The translations under genes were made by a program, and so were the position numbers. 64,000 nt of DNA. Source: Pseudomonas hygromyciniae. Its GTDB lineage: Bacteria > Pseudomonadota > Gammaproteobacteria > Pseudomonadales > Pseudomonadaceae. The stretch spans positions 3,346,501-3,410,500 of the forward strand of contig NZ_CP070506.1 in the NCBI RefSeq assembly GCF_016925675.1, given 5' to 3'. Below, one piece after another: positions 17,967 to 26,886 of this stretch. Each line of letters starts with the position of its first letter. The first letter of the stretch is position 1. The notes beneath the pieces are model-generated. The model worked only from the letters and a program-made list of their open reading frames with translations. It was not told the DNA's origin and did no database searches.

Positions 17967-19548
17967 ATGTCTACGATCACCGGCCACAACTACATCGGCG
18001 GCCAGCGCAGCGCTGCCGGCACTGTCATCGTCAAAAGCATTGATGCCAGCACAGGCGAGCAGTTGCCTTACAGTTTCCACCAGGCCACCGTTGAAGAAGT
18101 TGACCGTGCCGCCAACGCTGCGGCCATCGCGTATCCCGCCTACCGCAGCCTGAGCGCCGCCAAACGTGCCGAATTCCTCGACGCGATCGCCGATGAACTG
18201 GACAGCCTCGATGATGATTTTGTGGCGCTGGTCTGCCGCGAAACCGCATTGCCTGCTGCCCGCATTCAAGGCGAGCGCGGCCGCACCAGCGGCCAGATGC
18301 GCCTGTTCGCCAAGGTACTGCGTCGTGGGGATTTCTATGGGGGCGCGGATTGATCACGCACTGCCGGAACGTAAACCGCTACCGCGCCCGGATCTGCGTC
18401 AGTACCGCATTGGCCTCGGACCGGTGGCGGTGTTTGGTGCGAGTAACTTTCCCCTGGCGTTCTCGACTGCCGGCGGCGACACAGCTTCGGCGTTGGCCGC
18501 CGGTTGCCCGGTGGTGTTCAAGGCGCACAGCGGCCACATGGCCACCGCCGAGCTCGTCGCGGGTGCGTTGATTCGCGCCGCCGAAAAAACCGGCATGCCG
18601 ACCGGTGTGTTCAACATGATCTACGGCGCCGGGGTTGGTGAAGCGCTGGTCACGCATCCGTCGATTCAGGCAGTGGGCTTCACCGGATCACTCAAGGGTG
18701 GCCGCGCGCTGTGCGACATGGCGGCAGCACGTCCACAGCCGATTCCGGTGTTCGCCGAGATGTCGAGCATCAATCCGGTGATCGTCTTGCCCCAGGCGCT
18801 GCAAGCGCGGGCCGAAAGCGTCGCCCGCGACCTGACCGCTTCGGTGGTTCAGGGCTGTGGTCAGTTCTGCACCAATCCGGGTCTGGTGATCGGTATTCGT
18901 TCGCCGCAGTTCAGCGCGTTCGTGCAGCAAGTGGCGCGCTTGATCGGTGATCAACCGGCGCAAACCATGCTCAACGCCGGTACGTTACGCAGCTATGGCC
19001 AAGGCTTGCAAAAACTCCTCGCGCACCCTGGCATAGAGCACTTGGCCGGCAACGCGCAACAGGGTAATCAGGCCCAGCCGCAACTGTTCAAAGCTGATGT
19101 CAGCCTTTTGATCGATGGCGATGAAGTCTTGCAGGAGGAAGTGTTCGGCCCGACCACGGTGTTCGTCGAAGTGGCGGATCAGGCGCAGCTCAGTGCCGCG
19201 TTGCGTGGCCTGCACGGGCAACTGACGGCGACCATCATTGGCGAACCGGCGGACTTCGAACAGTTCGGCGAACTGACCGCGCTACTGGAGCAGAAAGTCG
19301 GGCGAATTCTGCTCAACGGCTATCCGACGGGTGTGGAAGTCTGCGATTCGATGGTCCATGGCGGCCCGTATCCGGCGACATCGGATGCCCGCGGCACGTC
19401 AGTGGGCACGCTGGCTATTGACCGCTTCCTGCGCCCGGTATGCTTCCAGAACTTCCCGGACACCTTGCTGCCCGATGCCTTGAAAGATGCCAACCCTCTG
19501 GGTATCACGCGCTTGGTAAATGGGGTGAGCAGCCGCGACAGCCAGTAA
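17967..19548 (+). pseudogene. Alpha-ketoglutarate-semialdehyde-type aldehyde dehydrogenase, interrupted by one frameshift
   Basis: Two overlapping reading frames together make one ALDH. The N-terminal part (17967-18353) begins MSTITGHNYIGGQRSAAGT and stops just after LRRGDFYGGAD; the C-terminal part continues with ARIDHALPERKPLPRP and PVAVFGASNFPLAFSTAGGD. It carries the catalytic Glu (FAEMSSINPV) and Cys (GCGQFCTNPGL). The frame switches at a G5 run (18339-18343): removing one G restores 526 residues, the usual length of this class. The enzyme oxidises 2-oxoglutarate semialdehyde to 2-oxoglutarate, the last step of non-phosphorylative pentonate and aldarate routes. The lesion may be a sequencing error. 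Confidence 0.88.
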
Positions 19549-19552
19549 ACCT

Positions 19553-20539
19553 CTACCCCTTCCCATGCTCCTTGAGGTAACCCAACAGCTTGCTGACGGC
19601 GGCGGACAATGGCCGAGATTCGCGCGTCAGCAGGCCGATGTTGACCATGGTGATGGGCAACTCCACCGGGAGGATCGCTACCATGCCATAGCGCAGGTAG
19701 TGCTCCGCGACGTCGTTGGGCACCACGGCGATCATGTCCGACGCCTCGATCATTGAGGTGGTGGCCAAGATCGACGCGGTTTCAACGATGTCCAGCGTCT
19801 GCACCATACCCCCTGCCTTCAGCGCGCTTTCCACATGACGACGCATCGGGCTGCCGATCGGATGCAGAATCCAGGTCTGCGTCACCAAGTCAGCCAGGCT
19901 CAGTTTTGCCGCCGTGGCCAGTGCGTGCCCGGGACGTGCAATGACGCGCATCTGCTCGCCCTTTTCGAACAGTTGAATATCCAGGCCCTGGCTGTCGATC
20001 TGGTCCGGGAGCCGCCCCAGCACCACATCAAAATCGCCGCGAATCAGCGCCGGCAGCAGCGTGTCGCTGGTCCCGACTTCAATACAGATACGCACCTTCG
20101 GGTTATCCGCCTTGAATGCCAATACGCCCCGGGTCAACAAGGTCGGCACCGGGCCCATCACTGTGCCGATGCGCACCAGCCCCGAAGCACCGCGTGCCAG
20201 CTCCGCCAACTGCGCTTCGGCATGTTCGAACTCATGAATGGCCCCGTGGGCGTAATGAATCATCACTTCGCCATAGAGCGTCGGCTCCATGCCCCGTGGC
20301 AGGCGCTCGAACAACTTGGCGCCGAGGCGTTCTTCCAACTGCTGCAATAACAGGCTCGCGGCCGGCTGCGTAGTGTGCATCGCAGCCGCCGCGCGACGCA
20401 GGTTCCTGAACTCGCCCAGGGCATTGAGCAGTGCAATCTGGCGACTGGAAATTTTCAGCGGGCTGAAGGTTTTCGCTGGCGCCAGGCTGGCGAGCGTTGG
20501 GACTTTCGACGGCTCTGACATATCAATTTTAATATCCAT
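19553..20539 (-). CDS. LysR-family regulator beside fucD
   Basis: A 328-residue LysR regulator with an N-terminal extension of about 28 residues before the HTH (SSRQIALLNALGEFRNLRRA, HTTQPAASLLLQQLEER). The effector domain ends SRPLSAAVSKLLGYLKEH. It is divergent from the L-fuconate dehydratase gene and convergent with the aldehyde dehydrogenase gene, ending 4 bp from it. Its likely targets are fucD and the MFS importer. Confidence 0.88.
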   Translation of the reverse strand: MDIKIDMSEPSKVPTLASLAPAKTFSPLKISSRQIALLNALGEFRNLRRAAAAMHTTQPAASLLLQQLEERLGAKLFERLPRGMEPTLYGEVMIHYAHGAIHEFEHAEAQLAELARGASGLVRIGTVMGPVPTLLTRGVLAFKADNPKVRICIEVGTSDTLLPALIRGDFDVVLGRLPDQIDSQGLDIQLFEKGEQMRVIARPGHALATAAKLSLADLVTQTWILHPIGSPMRRHVESALKAGGMVQTLDIVETASILATTSMIEASDMIAVVPNDVAEHYLRYGMVAILPVELPITMVNIGLLTRESRPLSAAVSKLLGYLKEHGKG

Positions 20540-20622
20540 CTATACGAATAGACGATTATGCCTATATCGCCGACCAACCTACAGTCGAACTTCCAAGTGG
20601 TCACCTATAAAAAGAGTTCTCC

Positions 20623-21939
20623 ATGAGCATTCGAATCACCCACCTGAGCGTTCGCGACATTCGTTTCCCCACTTCCCGGTCACTCGATGGCTCTGACGCC
20701 ATGAACAGCGCGCCAGACTATTCGGCGTCCTACGTGGTATTACACACCGATTCCCCAGAAGGCATGGAAGGCCATGGCCTGACCTTCACCATCGGCCGCG
20801 GCAATGAAATCTGTGTGGCCGCCGTGCAATCGCTGGCGCCACTGATCGTCGGCTTGACACTGGAAGAGATCACCGCCGACATGGGCCGCTTCTGGCACAA
20901 CATCACCGTAGGTGACAGTCAGTTGCGCTGGCTGGGGCCGGAAAAGGGCGTGATACACCTTGCCACTGCCGCCATCGTCAACGCAGTGTGGGACCTGTGG
21001 GCCAAGACCGAAGCAAAGCCGGTGTGGAAACTGCTGGCAGACATGACACCCGAGCAACTCGTCGCCTGTCTGGACTTCAGCTATGTGACTGACGCAATCA
21101 CGCCTGAAGAAGCCATCGCCCTGCTTCGTCGTCAGGCGCCCGGCAAAGCCACGCGTGAAGCTCAGATGCTGCGCGAAGGCTATCCCGGCTACACCACCGC
21201 CCCGGGCTGGCTGGGATACTCTGAAGAGAAAATGCGCCGGCTGGCCCGAGAAGCCGTAGCCGATGGCTGGACTCACTTCAAACAGAAAATCGGCGCCAAC
21301 CTGGAAGACGACATGCGCCGCGCCGCGATCCTGCGCGAAGAAATTGGCTGGGAACGCACCTTGATGATGGACGCCAACCAAGTCTGGAGCGTTGATGAGT
21401 CGGTGGCAAACATGCGTCGCCTGGCCGCTTTCGATCCGTGGTGGATCGAAGAACCGACCAGCCCGGACGATATCCTCGGACACGCAACCATCCGCCAGCG
21501 CATTGCACCGATTGGCGTCGCTACCGGTGAACACTGCCATAACCGGGTAATGTTCAAACAGATGTTCCAGGCCCAGGCCCTGGATTTCTGCCAGTTGGAC
21601 GCCGCGCGCCTGGGCGGTCTCAATGAAGTGTTGATCGTGTTGCTGATGGCCGCCAAGTTTGACGTGCCGGTATGCCCCCATGGCGGCGGCGTCGGTTTGT
21701 GCGAATACGTGCAGAACATCTCGCTGTTCGATTACATCGCGGTATCCGGCTCGCTGCAAAATCGTGTTCTGGAATACGTCGATCACTTGCACGAGCACTT
21801 CCTGGAACCCGTGGTGATTCGCAACGGCCGCTACATGCCCCCGCAACGGCCCGGCTACAGCATCGAAATGACTGCCGAAACGCTGGAACGCTACCAGTAT
21901 CCCAATGGCCCGGTTTGGATTGATCTTGCCCAATCCTGA
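20623..21939 (+). CDS. fucD: L-fuconate dehydratase (enolase superfamily)
   Basis: A 438-residue mandelate-racemase-group enolase that removes water from L-fuconate (often also D-arabinonate) to give the 2-keto-3-deoxy acid. It follows the Xanthomonas FucD pattern closely: DIRFPTSRSLDGSDAMN, TIGRGNEICVAAVQSLAPL, DSQLRWLGPEKGVIHLATAA, APGWLGYSEEKMRRLARE. Active-site features: the KQK near HFKQKIGAN, metal ligands at MMDANQVW, WIEEPTSPDDILGHATIR and TGEHCHNR, and the general-base region CPHGGGVGLCEYVQ. It is followed by an MFS importer and divergent from a LysR gene. Confidence 0.92.
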   Translation: MSIRITHLSVRDIRFPTSRSLDGSDAMNSAPDYSASYVVLHTDSPEGMEGHGLTFTIGRGNEICVAAVQSLAPLIVGLTLEEITADMGRFWHNITVGDSQLRWLGPEKGVIHLATAAIVNAVWDLWAKTEAKPVWKLLADMTPEQLVACLDFSYVTDAITPEEAIALLRRQAPGKATREAQMLREGYPGYTTAPGWLGYSEEKMRRLAREAVADGWTHFKQKIGANLEDDMRRAAILREEIGWERTLMMDANQVWSVDESVANMRRLAAFDPWWIEEPTSPDDILGHATIRQRIAPIGVATGEHCHNRVMFKQMFQAQALDFCQLDAARLGGLNEVLIVLLMAAKFDVPVCPHGGGVGLCEYVQNISLFDYIAVSGSLQNRVLEYVDHLHEHFLEPVVIRNGRYMPPQRPGYSIEMTAETLERYQYPNGPVWIDLAQS

Positions 21940-22035
21940 CCGCTAAGCAGCAGCATCCGTTCTTACAACGGCACAGTGGCGCCCCTTACACTGGGCGCCA
22001 TGACACGTGCACCCAACTCTATTAGGACTATAAAA

Positions 22036-23346
22036 ATGACAATCCTAAGCCCCATCGCCGTGACCCAGGCCCCTGCTGCCTGTAACGAGCAGCGCTTGAC
22101 CAACCTGCTGTTGCGCAGACTGATGCCGCTGCTGGTCGTGGTCTATGTCATGAGCTTTCTGGACCGTACCAACATTGCCCTGGCCAAAGCCAGCATGGGC
22201 ATCGACCTTGGGCTTTCCGCCGCGGCGTATGGCTTGGGCGCAGGGTTGTTCTTCCTGACCTACGCGCTGTTCGAAGTGCCCAGCAATCTGATCATGCAAA
22301 AGGTCGGCGCGCGATTCTGGATTACTCGCATCATGATCACCTGGGGCCTGCTCTCGACGGGCATGGCATTCGTCCAGGGTGAAACCTCGTTCTATGTCAT
22401 GCGCCTGCTGCTGGGCGTCGCTGAAGCGGGCCTGTTTCCAGGTGTCATGCTTTACCTGACCTACTGGTTCAACCGCGAACAACGCGCCCGCGCCACGGGG
22501 TATTTTCTGCTCGGTGTTTGCATCGCCAATATTCTCAGTGGCCCGCTGGGCGGCGCCCTGTTGCAGCTCGACGGTTGGCTCGGCTGGCATGGCTGGCAGT
22601 GGTTGTTCGTACTGGAAGGTTTGCCAGCCGTGGCGCTGGCCTATGTAGTATGGAAGAAACTGCCCGACGGCCCCGCCTCCGCGTCCTGGTTGTCGGCGGC
22701 TGACGCTCGGGAAATCCAAGCGCGCTTGGATGCCGAGAGCGACGACGCCCCACAACAAACCCGCCTCAGTCAGATGTTGCGCGATAAGCAAATCTGGCTA
22801 GCGATCGCCGTCTACTTCGTGCACCAGATCACCATCTACACCGTGATCTTCTTCTTGCCCGGCATTATCGGCAATTACGGTTCATTGACACCGCTGCAAA
22901 TCGGCCTGCTGACCTCCGTACCGTGGATCGCCGCCGCCCTGGGTGCCGCCACTTTTCCACGTCTGGCCACCTCACCGCAGCGGTGCCGACGCATTCTATT
23001 CTTTGGCCTGCTAACCATGTCGGCCGGACTGCTGGTGGCTTCGTTTTCCAATTCCTATATTGGCCTGATCGGTTTTTCACTGACGGCACTGATGCTGTTC
23101 GTCGTGCAGTCGATCATCTTTGTTTTCCCCTCCAGTCGCTTGAGTGGAACCGCCCTGGCGGGTGGCCTGGCGTTCGTCACAACGTGCGGTTTGTTGGGTG
23201 GCTTTGTCGGCCCATCAGTGATGGGGCTGATCGAACAGACGACAGGTACCACGCGCAATGGGTTGTGGGTAATTGCTGGCTTACTGGTCGTTGCGGCGCT
23301 GGTCAGCACGCGCTTGCGACAGGGCCAAGAGCAAACCGCTACTTGA
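22036..23346 (+). CDS. MFS transporter, anion:cation symporter (aldonate importer) type
   Basis: A 436-residue, 12-TM protein of the ACS branch that takes up organic and sugar acids with H+. Marks: VVYVMSFLDRTNIALAKASM in TM1, GLFFLTYALFEVPSNLIMQK in TM2, LLLGVAEAGLFPGVMLYLTY in TM4. I choose the ATG at 22036 (MTILSPIAV), preceded by AGGA; ATG/GTG codons further upstream add unconserved residues. It lies 96 bp after fucD, so the likely cargo is L-fuconate or a related aldonate (inference). Confidence 0.85.
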   Translation: MTILSPIAVTQAPAACNEQRLTNLLLRRLMPLLVVVYVMSFLDRTNIALAKASMGIDLGLSAAAYGLGAGLFFLTYALFEVPSNLIMQKVGARFWITRIMITWGLLSTGMAFVQGETSFYVMRLLLGVAEAGLFPGVMLYLTYWFNREQRARATGYFLLGVCIANILSGPLGGALLQLDGWLGWHGWQWLFVLEGLPAVALAYVVWKKLPDGPASASWLSAADAREIQARLDAESDDAPQQTRLSQMLRDKQIWLAIAVYFVHQITIYTVIFFLPGIIGNYGSLTPLQIGLLTSVPWIAAALGAATFPRLATSPQRCRRILFFGLLTMSAGLLVASFSNSYIGLIGFSLTALMLFVVQSIIFVFPSSRLSGTALAGGLAFVTTCGLLGGFVGPSVMGLIEQTTGTTRNGLWVIAGLLVVAALVSTRLRQGQEQTAT

Positions 23347-23538
23347 GAGGTCAAGGCAGGAAGCTTAGGGGTTGGTCACATGCGGCCAACCCCGCCGTGA
23401 AGATGGAAATGAACATTTACTGCAGGAGTCGCCGTCTGTTCATGAGCGGCGCCACACTCACAAACTCCACCGCCTATAAATGCAAAAAAAAAAAGCCACT
23501 CGATTGCAGACTGTGTGAAAACACAACCTGCCAATGTC

Positions 23539-23576
23539 AAAAACAAATGCCCCGACTTGTCGGGGCATTTGTTTTT
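23539..23576. terminator. Bidirectional terminator inside the IS, left side
   Basis: A perfect stem (AAACAAATGCCCCGAC / GTCGGGGCATTTGTTT) with a TT loop and A/T flanks on both sides, so it can end transcription both ways. It lies between the IS end and the transposase stop. Confidence 0.8.
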
Positions 23577-23604
23577 CTAACAGGCGGAACGAAAAAAGGG
23601 CCTT

Positions 23605-25014
23605 TCAGCCCATCAATGCCATCAACTGATGGGCGCCCATCACCTTGATCGCTCTTTTCAGGTTATAGGCCTGCACTGCCAGTGCCATTTCGGCTCTGGC
23701 GCCTTTCAGTTGTCGCAGCAAGAACCGGCCATTGCCAAATAGCCATTGCTTGAGATTGCCGAAGGGGTGTTCGACGATGGATCGTCGGCTGACCATCATC
23801 TCGGGGTGGGCCTGCATTCGCAGCTTCATCCGTTCAAAAGCGGCTTCATGAGCATGGCGTGTGAGATAACGGCGGCTCGCTTTGGTGCAGCGGCTTTTTA
23901 ACGGGCAAACGCTGCAATCGGCGATAGTCGCCTGATAAATCCGGTCGCCCTTGCTCATCTGCTTGAGCGTTAGCATCTTGCCGGTAGGGCATTGATAAGC
24001 GTCGCTTTGCTCTTCGTATTTGAAGTCCGTGCGATCGAAAAACTCAGTACCGCCACCTTGATTGTTGACTGACCGATTAGGGGGCACGAACGGCGTGATA
24101 CTGGCGTCTTCACAGGCCTGAAACTGTTCGCCATTGGAGTAGCCGGCGTCGGCAGTGACGCTTAATTGCGATTGCTGTAATTGGGCTTTAGCGGCTTTTG
24201 CCATCGGCTCAAGCTGCTGCCGATCTGCGCCATCTTGAGTCACCTCATAGTGCAGAATCAGACAGTGTTCAGCGTCCACGGCGCTTTGGATGTTGTACGC
24301 CACGAACTTGCCAGAAGGCGTACGCATTTTTTGCGCATCGGACTCGCCCACAATGTGTTGAACCAGACCTTGAGCTTCCATTAGCACCTGGCAGGTCTGG
24401 TTATTGGCCTTTTTTACCTGCAACTCCCGAAGCGCCGCCTGCACCGCTGAGCGGTCAATGGACTCCCCTTCCTCGCCATGATCCGCCTCATCGAGCTGCG
24501 CCAAATAGCGTGCAATGCGCTTCTCGAGCGCCGCTTCCTGGTGTTTGAGCTTTTTCGGCGTCATGTGCTTTCGATTCGAAGCCACTGCCTGAAACTTGCT
24601 GCCATCGATGGCCACCAGCTCGCCAGCAATCAGGCCCGCGTGTCGGCAAAACTGAACAAAGGCGCGGCAGGTGGCGCTGAACGCCGCACTGTTGTCGCGG
24701 CGAAAATCAGCGATGGTTTTGAAGTCAGGGGCCAGTCGGCCCAGCAGCCACATGACTTCAACGTTGCGCTGACACTCGGCCTCGAGTCGTCGCGACGAGC
24801 GAATACGCTGGAAATAGCCGTACAAGTAGAGTTTGAGCAGATCGGCAGGATCGTATGAAGGGCGTCCCGTGGCCTTGGGTCTGGCTTTGTCGAAACCCAA
24901 CTGCTCAAGGTCCAGCAGGGAAATGTAGGCCTCGATCACCCGAACCAGATGGTCATCGGGGGATAAGTTCGTCCAGCGAAAGTGGAAACAGCGCGCTCTG
25001 GGAGCGGTCTTCAC
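23605..25014 (-). CDS. IS1182-family transposase
   Basis: A 469-residue DDE transposase. N-terminal family region: HFRWTNLSPDDHLVRVIEAY, then SYDPADLLKLYLYGYFQRIR and SSRRLEAECQRN; catalytic core with VAIDGSKFQAV, TADAGYSNGEQ and a Cys cluster (CSVCPLKSRC); C-terminal RRSIVEHPFGNLKQWLFG containing the acidic catalytic residue. The length is normal for IS1182 and the frame is intact, so it may be active. The start is a GTG. Confidence 0.92.
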   Translation of the reverse strand: MKTAPRARCFHFRWTNLSPDDHLVRVIEAYISLLDLEQLGFDKARPKATGRPSYDPADLLKLYLYGYFQRIRSSRRLEAECQRNVEVMWLLGRLAPDFKTIADFRRDNSAAFSATCRAFVQFCRHAGLIAGELVAIDGSKFQAVASNRKHMTPKKLKHQEAALEKRIARYLAQLDEADHGEEGESIDRSAVQAALRELQVKKANNQTCQVLMEAQGLVQHIVGESDAQKMRTPSGKFVAYNIQSAVDAEHCLILHYEVTQDGADRQQLEPMAKAAKAQLQQSQLSVTADAGYSNGEQFQACEDASITPFVPPNRSVNNQGGGTEFFDRTDFKYEEQSDAYQCPTGKMLTLKQMSKGDRIYQATIADCSVCPLKSRCTKASRRYLTRHAHEAAFERMKLRMQAHPEMMVSRRSIVEHPFGNLKQWLFGNGRFLLRQLKGARAEMALAVQAYNLKRAIKVMGAHQLMALMG

Positions 25015-25034
25015 CTTGGATATAGCGCATAAGC

Positions 25035-25066
25035 AAAATGCCCGTATCTTGCGATACGGGCATTTT
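25035..25066. terminator. Bidirectional terminator inside the IS, right side
   Basis: AAAATGCCCGTATC and GATACGGGCATTTT form a perfect 14-bp stem with loop TTGC, just upstream of the transposase start. It would block read-through transcription entering the transposase gene from the island. Confidence 0.75.
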
Positions 25067-25129
25067 CTTTAACCTGCCAGCAGATTGCTAGGTTTTCACA
25101 CAGTCTGCGATTGAGTGGCTTTTTTAATG

Positions 25130-25152
25130 TTTGGAGCGGGAAACGAGACTCG
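25130..25152 (-). repeat. Attachment repeat, island left end (copy of the tRNA-Gly 3' end)
   Basis: These 23 bp are identical to 45268-45290, the 3' end of tRNA-Gly(GCC); on the minus strand they include GAGTCTCGTTTCCCGCTCCA. Identity stops sharply on both sides. This is the expected footprint of a tyrosine-recombinase element that integrated at the tRNA 3' end and restored it. Confidence 0.9.
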
Positions 25153-25350
25153 TATCTGGCGTCCGACCCATTGAAATCTAAGGGGTTTCATTTCTTTCCC
25201 AAGCAGGAAAGTACTTAATTCTGGACTTTTTTCGTAGCATCTCAAGGCCAAAAAATTGATCGAACAGCGGCATTCATGATGCCTGAAGCCGTAGGCGCTA
25301 CTGGATGCTCATCCCCCCATGCAGCTATCAACGGACAGATGAGCTCAGGA

Positions 25351-26544
25351 TTAATGTTTAACCTTCAAAAGAACAGCAACACCGAGGACAGCGGAAAGAA
25401 TAGAACCCATAAGCACTCCAACTTTCACCTCATCGACCAAATGCGGGTTATCCGGGAAGGCGAGCGCCCCGATGAACAGACTCATAGTGAAACCAATGCC
25501 GCACAGCAGCGCTACACCGTACAGCTGAGACCAATTACATTGCTCAGGCAGCTTGGCCAGCCCTGCGCGAATCGCCAGCGCAGCCAAACCAAACACACCA
25601 ATTTGCTTGCCTAGCAATAGCCCAAGCGTTACCCCCAGAGGTACCGGGTCGATCAGGTTATTGGGCGAGATACCAGCAAGAGACACACCCGCATTGGCAA
25701 AACCGAAGATGGGCACAACGGCGAAAGCGACCCACGGGTGCAGCTTTCCTTCCAGGTAGATGAGCGGCGATTTGCGCTCGCTGCTCGCCGCCCGCATCGG
25801 AATGCACAGTGCGAGAATGACACCGGCCAAGGTCGCGTGGATACCCGACTGAAGCATAAAGAACCACAGCAGACCGCCCGCTATCAGGTAAGGCGAAAGC
25901 CTGGTCACACCGCATCGGTTAAGCATGACCAGGAACACAATAACGGCCAGTGAGGCCAGTAGCATGCTGACGGACAAGCCGCTGGTGTAAAACAGCGCGA
26001 TGATGAGCACGGCACCCAGGTCATCAAGAATCGCCAGCGCAGACAGAAAGATTTTCAACGAGATGGGCACACGTTTACCGAGCAGCGACAGTACGCCCAA
26101 GGCAAACGCAATATCGGTCGCAGCCGGAATAGCCCATCCCCCCAAGGTTTCGCCATTACCCCAGTTGACCGCAATATAGATCAAAGCAGGTACCAGCATA
26201 CCGCCTAGCGCGGCGAACCCTGGAAGAGCGCGCTGGCTCCAGTTCGATAACTGGCCGACCAACATTTCACGCTTGATCTCCAACCCCACCAGCATGAAAA
26301 ACACCGCCATCAGACCATCATTGATCCAGTGCTCAATCGAGAGGCCAACGACTTTTACGTGCAGTGACGAGAAGTAAATGCCTGCCAACGGGGAGTTGGC
26401 GACGAGGAGTGCTATCAAAGCAACGGCCATGAGTATCAGGCCACCCGCTGATTCCGCGGCCAGGAATCGGGAGAAAAAAGCACGCGTGGCGGGTGATTCC
26501 CGATGGCCGTGGGGTTTATCCGGACGTGAAGATTTCAAGCTCAT
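25351..26544 (-). CDS. nhaA: Na+/H+ antiporter NhaA
   Basis: A protein of about 397 residues, normal for NhaA, with 12 TM segments. It expels Na+ or Li+ in exchange for H+, protecting at high salt and alkaline pH. The ion-binding Asp pair is present in [20 protein letters not shown], and family blocks [20 protein letters not shown] and [15 protein letters not shown] are intact. I use the ATG at 26544 ([10 protein letters not shown]), preceded by GGAG; a start at 26628 would run through a structured leader. It is the first cargo gene inside the left island end. Confidence 0.92.
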   Translation of the reverse strand: MSLKSSRPDKPHGHRESPATRAFFSRFLAAESAGGLILMAVALIALLVANSPLAGIYFSSLHVKVVGLSIEHWINDGLMAVFFMLVGLEIKREMLVGQLSNWSQRALPGFAALGGMLVPALIYIAVNWGNGETLGGWAIPAATDIAFALGVLSLLGKRVPISLKIFLSALAILDDLGAVLIIALFYTSGLSVSMLLASLAVIVFLVMLNRCGVTRLSPYLIAGGLLWFFMLQSGIHATLAGVILALCIPMRAASSERKSPLIYLEGKLHPWVAFAVVPIFGFANAGVSLAGISPNNLIDPVPLGVTLGLLLGKQIGVFGLAALAIRAGLAKLPEQCNWSQLYGVALLCGIGFTMSLFIGALAFPDNPHLVDEVKVGVLMGSILSAVLGVAVLLKVKH

Positions 26545-26630
26545 AGGCACAGTCACTCCGCGCGGCGGCCCGACCTGCGCTGAATTAAACCTGCCCTCCC
26601 GCGTTTTGCGGTGACACCCCCTTGTCACAT
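26545..26630 (-). promoter_or_regulatory. Structured leader of nhaA; possible nhaA-I (Li+-type) riboswitch
   Basis: On the minus strand the leader begins with hairpin GUGACA-AGGGGG-UGUCAC, then hairpin CCGC-AAAAC-GCGG, then GAGGGCAGGUUUAAUUCAGC, and runs into the start region of nhaA. The run GGGUGUCACCGC followed by GCGGGAGGGCAGGUU resembles what I remember of the nhaA-I motif, a cation-responsive RNA found upstream of nhaA genes. I could not align it to a covariance model, so the name is tentative. Confidence 0.45.
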
Positions 26631-26886
26631 TCTACATGATGCCCGCCATGGTTGAATAAATGCTTGGAACGATCAACGCCTTTTAGCTATCGAACAGCCG
26701 AGCGGATGACCTCAACAAGCATATAGCGGTGACATTTTCGACCGCGCGGCGTTGCAATAAGCAGGTTTTGCCGGTTTTGCCCTCAAAGCTTGTTAGGATA
26801 AAGGCGCTTACATCTCGTTTTACCATAGGAACAGCGGGGAAAATGACAACCGCACGTTAAGACGTGCCAACAACAAGGAGATTCTC

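Larger units (their letters stand above)
23489..25125 (-). mobile_element. IS1182-family insertion sequence
   Basis: An element of about 1.64 kb bounded by imperfect inverted repeats. The left end reads AAAAAAGCCACTCGATTGCA and the right end, inverted, AAAAAAGCCACTCAATCGCA; both continue GACTGTGTGAAAAC, giving about 34 bp with two mismatches. The left boundary is blurred by an 11-A run. It carries one transposase gene flanked on both sides by strong hairpins. No target duplication is evident. Its right end is 4 bp from the left attachment repeat of the genomic island. Confidence 0.88.

Noticed and set aside
25153..25350. A gene between the left attachment repeat and nhaA
   Set aside because: Only short frames without ribosome-binding sites; no tRNA or recognisable RNA.
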